The notes beneath the pieces are model-generated. The model worked only from the letters and a program-made list of their open reading frames with translations. It had not been told where the DNA came from and did no database searches. Below, in pieces: positions 8,947 to 15,000 of a stretch of 15,000 bases of DNA. Both the position numbers and the translations under genes were made by a program. Source of the stretch: Entrophospora sp. SA101 (Eukaryota; Glomeromycota; Glomeromycetes; Entrophosporales; Entrophosporaceae); NCBI GenBank assembly GCA_958430865.1, contig CAUDNR010004190.1, positions 108,187 to 123,186 of the forward strand, written 5' to 3'. Numbering within the stretch: the first letter of the stretch is position 1; the number at the start of each line of letters is the position of its first letter.

Positions 8947-9724
8947 CCATAAATATCCGACCACCTGACGATCATTTTAATAATTGGGGAACTTATACCT
9001 CACGCAGTTTAAAATTTTATTAATCAAACCGGGACTGGTGCGTTAAGTAAACATATTTTTAAAGTCAATTTGAATATAAACTTAAAGTTTCGTCGAGTTT
9101 GCATTATTAATGAATTTAGAATGAAAATTTTAAATTAGGCAAAAAATTTCGTGATTTTTATGAAAACTTTGAGCTTAGTAAAAAGGTTCAAAACTCTGTT
9201 GAATTATGGATTATGTCATTAAGTAAGTCCACTTAAAATACCGTGAATTATATATGGTTAAAATTTGAGAAAATTTGATCAAGTATAGACAACAAAACGT
9301 AAAGCCTTAAAATTTGTACTTTGTCAACTTTATTAAGTGCTTTATATGATAAAATTACGGGGTGGTCGGATACTTTTTTAAGCCCTTTTCACAAACTAAT
9401 TTATGCTGACATCGTATTGTAAATATATGTGATCTGTTACGTTAAGCACGTTTTATTAAGGTAATAATATACATTACAACAAAAAAATTTGACCTTTTAT
9501 TACATGTAAAAATTCAATCGGAAATTTGCTTTTTTGGATGATTTGCTAAATATTTCCATTAATACCATACTGAACTATTCGAAATTTTCTTAATATAGAG
9601 TTTTGATATCAAATATGAGTTTACTTAGTATAGCAGTAAAGGTTTTATTTAAGAAAACGTGTTTTACTTAGTAAGTACTTTTTTCATTTGACGTTACACA
9701 GCGCAAGTGGTCGGATATTTATGG
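8947..9724. mobile_element. 778-bp TA-flanked inverted-repeat element, non-autonomous
   Basis: The left end CCATAAATATCCGACCAC (8947-8964) and right end GTGGTCGGATATTTATGG (9707-9724) are perfect 18-bp inverted repeats; the match extends a little further with one mismatch (Y, then TG). TA lies immediately outside both ends (8945-8946 and 9725-9726), as expected for Tc1/mariner-like target duplication. The interior is AT-rich and I see no transposase frame on either strand, so movement would depend on enzymes supplied elsewhere. A further copy of the subterminal motif GTGGTCGGATA, in right-end orientation, lies inside at 9362-9372, suggesting a composite or rearranged structure. Confidence 0.85.
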
Positions 9725-9806
9725 TATATATATCTATATGAAATGGGAGGAATGCACAGGACCCAAAGCCATTTATTATGCAATCTATTCTTTAGGCTCA
9801 CGATTA

Positions 9807-10393
9807 CTAGCTATCATTATCATTATTTTCATTATTATCATCTAAAATTATATTTCTACTATTGCTATTCGAAAAATCATTTATACTACTACTGCTAATT
9901 GTAATGGAATTATCTTTTTTCTTACCCTCTCTCTCAACCCAAGCTTCGATTTTATCTAATGAGGTGCGTTGTGGTGATTTCTAGTGGCTGGGCTAACCAC
10001 TACCTCTTCGGATAAGACATTATATAATTTCGTGGGAGAACTTTTTCTCTCGTTAATATTCAGATCGATCGATATATTTGTGCAGATGCTTGCCCTAATC
10101 AAGAAACGTGGTTTGGTTAAATAAAATATGAGGAATTACACGTCTAAATTTGCAATTATTTCACAAACCTCCAATTCGGGCTTCACTTCTCCATTCCGCC
10201 TCAGTACGCATTTTATTGATTTCATTGTTGAGAGTCAAAATTGCTTTTTCGAGTTTTTTATATATAGTTTGATCAACTGGGGGCGAAATTGGGGTTTGAG
10301 CTGGCATCGGAGCTGGAGATATATTTTTGTGTAGATATATGAATTATTGTATTTTCCGGGATAACGGGATAAATCATCTCCATTGTTAATATA
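9807..10393 (-). pseudogene. Decayed minus-strand gene, C-terminal part preserved
   Basis: Reading leftwards, a segment at about 10330-10165 encodes a Pro-rich stretch followed by a likely coiled-coil (YKKLEKAILTLNNEINKMRT). It ends in a stop near 10163. A second segment near 10063-9960 (ERKSSPTKLYNVLSEEVVVS) runs into a stop at about 9958-9960 unless the frame changes. The last segment, about 9970-9807 (SLDKIEAWVEREGKKK, then poly-Ser and an Asp/Asn-rich tail), ends at TAG 9809-9807. Codon choice and composition look coding, but the frame is broken at least twice. Upstream, an ATG near 10393 is possible but in a different frame. The family is not recognised; a short disordered coiled-coil protein is all that can be said. 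Confidence 0.5.
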
Positions 10394-10629
10394 CCCCGGT
10401 TGTATAATTCGTAAATCGTGATTACAACAATGGAAATCGCAAATAAAAAAATGTTGGTTGCATTTTTTCGTAGTTATTTATTTTGCAATTGATAAATCGA
10501 TTAATTGTTAGTTTGAATGTTTGTTTTGACAGATATATTAAAAGTTCCTTTTCTTCAATGAGCCACAGCAACTTTATCTTTCCGAACTTTTAAAAATTTT
10601 AAAAGAAAATTAAAAGAAGCAATGAAAAA
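10394..10629. other. AT-rich spacer between divergent relic genes
   Basis: No coding pattern or RNA gene is visible. The stretch separates the minus-strand relic from the plus-strand small frame that starts at 10630, so it could hold their divergent promoters. Confidence 0.35.
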
Positions 10630-10996
10630 ATGTCATTAAATAAATCATCAGAAAGTAAACAAGAGAAAGAAGAATATTTTTATTTTTATACATCTATATG
10701 TAGCAAAAAATGATGATCTTTTGATAAGGTTTATTTCTTATTATAAAATGAAAACAAATTATGGATGTTTTACAACTTTAGGAAATGATTTATTCTCAAC
10801 TATTATTAATGATATCATTAGATATTTAAACAATAGTAATATTAGTGATAATGACAGTAAACAGATAATCAATGACGGTGATGATAATGATAATAATGAT
10901 AATTTTAAAAAAAAGGTGGCTTGTTTAATTATCTATCCAGGAAAAGAATTCTTATTATTTCAACCACTCATTACCCATTTTATTTTATTTTATTGA
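10630..10996 (+). pseudogene. Small hypothetical protein, frame broken at an A-run
   Basis: ATG 10630 opens a 27-codon frame (MSLNKSSESKQEKEEYFYFY) that hits TGA just after a run of six A at about 10706-10711. With one A fewer, it continues through 10714-10994 as a coherent sequence with GNDLFSTIINDIIRYL, then an Asp/Asn-rich tract and a hydrophobic tail ending at TGA 10994-10996. A GTGGCT donor-like site at about 10915 could instead end an exon. The central amphipathic segment is faintly like an F-box start, but not enough to assign. It lies 46 bp upstream of the asparaginase start and could overlap that gene's promoter or 5' UTR. Confidence 0.3.
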
Positions 10997-11042
10997 TTTA
11001 TTCAATCAGCTAAAATCAAATCAATGCAAAAAAGAAAAAGAA

Positions 11043-12418
11043 ATGAATCATGGGCCGACATTAGTAATTCATGGAGGAGCAGGAGCCTTATTACGTGAAA
11101 ATCTTTCAATTGAAGAAAGACAAAAATACCTTATTGCACTGGAAGAATCATTAAAGGCTGGAAATGAATTGTTAAAGAATGGCGGTAAAGCGATTGATGT
11201 TGTTGAGGCAGCTGTTCGAGTAATGGAAGATTGTCCACTTTTTAATGCTGGTAAAGGTGCAGTTTTTACTATTGGAGGAAAAGTAAGCATACGAACATTA
11301 TTATTATTATTATTATTATTTTAATATAAAACAATTTAATAAATTTTCTTATTCTTCTTTTGTTTTTTATTTTTATTTTTTTATTTTTAGAATGAATTAG
11401 AATCTTCGATAATGGTAGGAACAATGGATCATCCGGCTGGAGCAAGCACACTGCTTCACACTGTAAAAAACCCAATTACATTAGCAAAAACACTTTTACT
11501 TGATGCTGATAACCCACATGTATTTCTTGGTGGTGTTGAAGCAGAGAACTATGCAAAAGTTAATGGATTGGAATTGGTGGATCCTAAATATTTCTGGACC
11601 GAGAAACGTTGGAAACAACATTTAGAAGGTTTAGAAAAGAAAAAGAAAGGTGGAAAGGATGATGATTGGTATAGTCTAGCACCAGGGTTTGATTCAAGTC
11701 CTATGGGAACTGTTGGAGCCGTTGCTGTTGATAAGTATGGAACAATTGCTACTGCTACTTCTACAGGTAAAAAGAGATCGACGATGATGACAATTGATGA
11801 TTAATGATGATGACCCATGTAATATTTATTTTTTTTTTATAAAAAGGTGGTTTCAATAATAAAAAAGATGGTCGTATAGGAGACACGCCATTGATTGCAT
11901 GTGGCACATGGGCAGATAATGAAACTTGTGGTGTAAGTGGAACTGGAAACGGTGAAGTAAGTAATTGTGTGATGATAAACATTAATAATTATGGTTAAAT
12001 TGAGGATTTTAAATGAGACGACAAAGCGCACGAATGGAAGTACACAAGAACGAATTAGAATACACATAATAACGTTTTCTTCTTTTCCTAAAAAAAAAGT
12101 ATTTTATTCGTTATGGAGTTGCACAAGATGTTTCGTCACGAATGAAATATTTGAAAGAAAGTGTCGAAGAGGCAGCATTTAATGTAGTTGAGAATCTTAG
12201 GAAAGTTAATGGAGCTGGTGGCGTTATAGCCTTGGATAAATATGGAAATGGTAAAGGACGTTTCATTTTTCAGTCTGCTGCTTTCTTTTTCTTTGATTTG
12301 TTTAATAAATAAATTAATTAATGGATGATTAATAGTCGCTATGCCATTCAATACAACTGGGATGTATAGAGGTTACATAAGAGCAAATGAAGGAATACCA
12401 TATACATATGATTACTAA
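11043..12418 (+). CDS. Isoaspartyl peptidase / L-asparaginase (type III, Ntn-hydrolase), five exons
   Basis: Exons 11043-11282, 11391-11766, 11847-11956, 12100-12250 and 12336-12418 join to 960 nt, 319 aa, a normal length for the family. All introns are GT..AG (108, 80, 143 and 85 nt). Enzymes of this family hydrolyse L-Asn to Asp plus ammonia and cleave isoaspartyl dipeptides. They mature by self-cleavage before a Thr nucleophile. Visible signatures are [10 protein letters not shown] at the N terminus, [19 protein letters not shown] across intron 1, and [12 protein letters not shown], where Gly186-Thr187 is the predicted cleavage site and Thr187 the catalytic residue. GRIGDTP (Arg215, Asp218) and SGTGNGE (Gly237-Gly239) form the substrate pocket, and NTTGMYRG lies near the end. 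The first ATG sits directly before the conserved start. A Lys-rich insert ([10 protein letters not shown]) lies in the variable linker before the cleavage site. There is no signal peptide, so it is likely cytosolic. The gene appears intact. Confidence 0.95.
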
Positions 12419-12539
12419 TCGATCACATTGAAACCGAATTTTTCTTCTTTCACACACTCACACTCTTCGTTAATAATTTATATGTGTGATTATTTAATTA
12501 TTGTATTTTTTAAAATTTTGGCGATTAACTATATAGTGA
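12419..12539. other. 3' flank of the asparaginase gene
   Basis: AT-rich sequence with no coding pattern. An AATAAA at 12546-12551, about 130 nt after the stop codon, is a candidate polyadenylation signal, but such hexamers are common by chance at this base composition. Confidence 0.35.
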
Positions 12540-12720
12540 TCAACGAATAAAATTTCAAATATTATCTTGGAAACTGATGATGAATATTCAAATGTTATTA
12601 TAAGAGTTGGTAAAAAATACAATTATAATGATAATTAATGATAGTCAAATAGGAGAAGAAGAAGTATTAGTTGAAGAATTTAAAGTACATTCTATTATGT
12701 CACATGCAAGAACAAAATTA
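12540..12720 (+). pseudogene. BTB/POZ domain relic
   Basis: From about 12540 one frame encodes NIILETDDEYSNVIIRVGKK (stop TAA 12636-12638), and the next frame continues EEFKVHSIMSHARTKLY. Together these match the start of a BTB/POZ domain: an acidic stretch, D-x-V-I-x-V-G, then F-x-V/A-HS-x-x-L-x-x-R. Such BTB proteins, often substrate adaptors of CUL3 ubiquitin ligases, are numerous in some fungi. The frame shifts at about 12620-12640 and the sequence decays into ATT microsatellite after 12720. There is no start codon and no remaining domain, so this is a fragment. Confidence 0.6.
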
Positions 12721-13171
12721 TATATAATAATAATAATGGTATTATTAATAATAGTGTTATTATTATTAGATATTTATCATGGATACGTTGGAATATCAAA
12801 AAATGATATATAACTATCAATAAGATTAAGAAGATGAATGTCTTATTTTAATAAACCTTGATTTTATATATGATTGCTTTGTAGTTGATTAATTGAACAA
12901 AAAAAAACGCTAAAGTATAGGTACCCTTGTAATGTATGATCCATACCAAATTGGATCTACTACATAGAAGGGAATTTTACTTTATTTATATATAACTTTT
13001 TAATATATATATATATTAAACTAAAATTAAATTAGGAATTATTATAATAATTATATGAGTGTGTATGGATGGGTATGTATGTATATGTTTGTGTTATGAT
13101 GTGTATATTAAATTATGTTTTAATTAAAATGCTATTAATTAAAGAAAATAAAAAAATTCAAAAAAGCTTCG
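12721..13171. other. Spacer between convergent genes, microsatellite-rich
   Basis: Contains ATA/ATT trinucleotide runs (about 12721-12770), a TA run near 13003-13015 and a TG/TATG-rich stretch at 13056-13110. It should hold the 3' UTR of the minus-strand RhoGAP gene, which stops at 13172. No gene is seen. Confidence 0.5.
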
Positions 13172-15000
13172 TCAACTTAATTGATGTTTTCCACCACTAA
13201 CGGTACCTTCTTGCAAATATGAAGGTTGTTGTTGTTGTTGAATTTTATTATTTTTAATTAGGTTTTTATAATTTTTTAAAATATCTAACCCACCGGCACC
13301 TTCACTATCATCAACATCAATGTTATTTGTGTGACCGTTAACATTACTATTATTGTTGTTATCAACACCATTACTAGTACCGTGATCGATATGATCATTT
13401 TTTAAATTTAATATTAAAGTTCTCATAAATGTTTGCTCGTATTTTGTGTTCTTTAGTATCACTCCTAAATGATCAGATGGACATCTCAAGAAATTTGGTG
13501 CAAAAATCATTGCAAGATTGCTTACATGCATTTTTGTAATTTTACAAACTTCTGGCTCTGCAAATAACTGTATTTGTAAAAAGAAAAAGGACAAATATTA
13601 AAATTAGGATTTTTAAACCTTTCGTAAAAAAAAAAAAAAAAAAACCCGCCCATACACCATCAACCGCTTTATCTTCAAAATCAACAAACTCGTACCTGTA
13701 GAAAATTGACGATAAAAATGACAATTTTACGATTAATCTCGGGTAATTGTTTAATTATTTCTATGGTTTGAACCGCATCTTCAGAATTATTTATACATCT
13801 TTCATAAAAATCGTTTGGTATTAAAGGTTCAGCCAATTCTCTTAACCAGAATTTTAATAATGAAGCAGGGACATGTGGATCTGTTATTCCGGCTATATCA
13901 TATTTATTCTTTTCAATCCTTAATTTCTAAAAATTGAGATTTTGGAAAAAAAAATTTTTAATTAACTAGGTAGGTGGTGAATTATTAATTGAATAAATAA
14001 ATTGACATCACCATTACTACTACTACTACTATTATTTTTAATTACATACCAATTCAGTTACATAATCAGCATCACCGGGTACTCTAAATATTCCTTCAAT
14101 AGATTGACCCCTTAAATCCAGTATCGAATCAGCAAGAAATGGTAAAATTCTTGGGATTTTAAGAGTTGGTAAAGTTTGAGACTGAAGATCCATTATAAAT
14201 TCCAAAGTTTCACCAAACACTGATGGATTAAAAGGTGCAACCATTGCTCTTTCTATTTCACCCAAGGTCAAAACTTTTCCTCTTGGACCTTTTTTACATA
14301 TTCTTGTCAATCGATTATAAACATGTTTACTGTAAACATCGATCTGATTTTCTTTTTTATTGAGATTGTCACTAATAAATCTCATCAAATGGCTCTCTAG
14401 ATTTTTTGATGGCGGAAAAGTTATCGTGATGACACATAATAATTCCCAACCTTTTTTAATGCTTACACTACACAATGTGATGTAAAGATGGGATGTGTAA
14501 GTTGGGGGTTTAAAAAAAAAAAAACACACTGCTAAAAAATACAAGTATTTTTAATTTCACCTGCTTGGATTATTGTTTAATTGTTTATAAATTTGCACAT
14601 AGATTTCATCTCTCAATTCACCAAGAAAAATGCCTCGATCCAACAACCATTGAATACTTAGTAGTTGATTCTGTTTACTATGAGGACCACTACTAATATC
14701 GCCGTTAATATTATTGTTAATAGTGCTGATATTATTATTAAGATTTAGACGGCCTCTTGATCTATCACCCATAATATATCGAATAACTTTAAAGCATTTT
14801 ATTGCATCTTTTTGAATATTTTCATTTAGAGGAAGTAAAGGTTGTCTGATTGAATCTTTTTGAAATAACAACATTTTCTCAACTGGGACTCTTCTTCGAA
14901 ATATTCCTTTCTTATGAGTTACAAAATACTTTCTTGCAAATCCATCGATTGAAAATTTATTAATTTCGTTTTGTAATTCTGGTGGGAGCGTCATAACCTC
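13172..15000 (-). CDS. MyTH4-RhoGAP protein (ARHGAP39/Vilse type), C-terminal four exons
   Basis: The visible exons run leftwards: 15000-14561 (continues beyond the window), 14467-14050, 13926-13696 and 13567-13172. Introns are 93, 123 and 128 nt, all GT..AG, and phases agree. They give 494 visible residues. A MyTH4 domain (about residues 35-200) shows LLFQKDSIRQPLLPL, GELRDEIYVQIYKQLNNNPS and, across the first intron, KKGWELLCV. The RhoGAP domain follows: EGIFRVPGDAD with predicted arginine finger Arg275, LLKFWLRELAEPLIP (Lys311, Arg315), and SNLAMIFAPNF. It ends with an Asn/Gln-rich tail including QQQQQ. RhoGAPs stimulate GTP hydrolysis by Rho-family GTPases, controlling actin and polarity; MyTH4 usually binds microtubules or partner proteins. 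Catalytic residues are intact, so it is likely active. The N-terminal part (WW domains in the animal relatives) is outside the window. It converges on the asparaginase gene. Confidence 0.93.
13628..13645. repeat. Poly-A run inside a RhoGAP intron
   Basis: A run of about 19 A on the + strand (poly-T in the sense of the minus-strand gene) lies in the intron between RhoGAP exons 13926-13696 and 13567-13172, upstream of the acceptor. It could serve as a polypyrimidine tract and is also a likely site of sequencing length error. Confidence 0.7.

Noticed and set aside
11837..12067. Minus-strand frames overlapping asparaginase exon 3 and intron 3
   Set aside because: Shadows of the plus-strand exons, which have clear family motifs and splice sites.
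14451..14467. Use of the AG at 14451 as the acceptor of the first visible RhoGAP intron
   Set aside because: It gives the wrong frame; the upstream TAG ending at 14468 keeps phase and retains the conserved SIKKGWELL segment.

Overview
The window looks like nuclear DNA of an AT-rich, early-diverging fungus. A Glomeromycotina (Rhizophagus-like) source is my best guess, not something the sequence proves. The evidence is very AT-rich intergenic DNA, short GT..AG introns of about 80-145 nt, a BRCA2-type repair gene with Asn/Ser low-complexity tracts, a MyTH4-RhoGAP gene, a BTB-domain relic, many decayed gene copies and small TA-flanked inverted-repeat transposons. No bacterial-style operons, rRNA, tRNA or CRISPR arrays were seen.

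Layout. 1-1316 is non-coding and AT-rich, with a degenerate minisatellite at about 855-1035. 1317-4745 (+) is a BRCA2 homologue: a poly-Asn N terminus, four BRC-like repeats, then the helical domain, OB1, OB2 with an inserted Tower, and OB3. Its frame is interrupted three times (TGA at 2271, a frame change in the A-run 2442-2451, a frame change near 2885). 4746-6700 holds no convincing gene, only short coding-like scraps. About 6724-8357 (+) is a heavily decayed gene of a family I cannot name; a 174-bp TA-flanked inverted-repeat element (7805-7978) sits inside it, and removing the element plus one TA rejoins the frame exactly. 8758-8862 is a possible orphan exon. 8947-9724 is a second, 778-bp TA-flanked inverted-repeat element without coding capacity. 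9807-10393 (-) is another decayed gene tail. 10630-10996 is a small unrecognised reading frame with an A-run frame change.

11043-12418 (+) is an intact five-exon type-III (Ntn-hydrolase) isoaspartyl peptidase/L-asparaginase of 319 aa. 12540-12720 is a BTB-domain relic. 13172-15000 (-) is the C-terminal four exons of a MyTH4-RhoGAP protein (ARHGAP39/Vilse type) whose 5' part lies beyond the window; it converges on the asparaginase gene.

The three recognisable genes (recombination mediator, amino-acid/isopeptide hydrolase, Rho GTPase regulator) have no obvious joint function. The most unusual features are the split BRCA2 with its young BRC array and the two inverted-repeat elements, one caught inside a dead gene with its insertion footprint readable.
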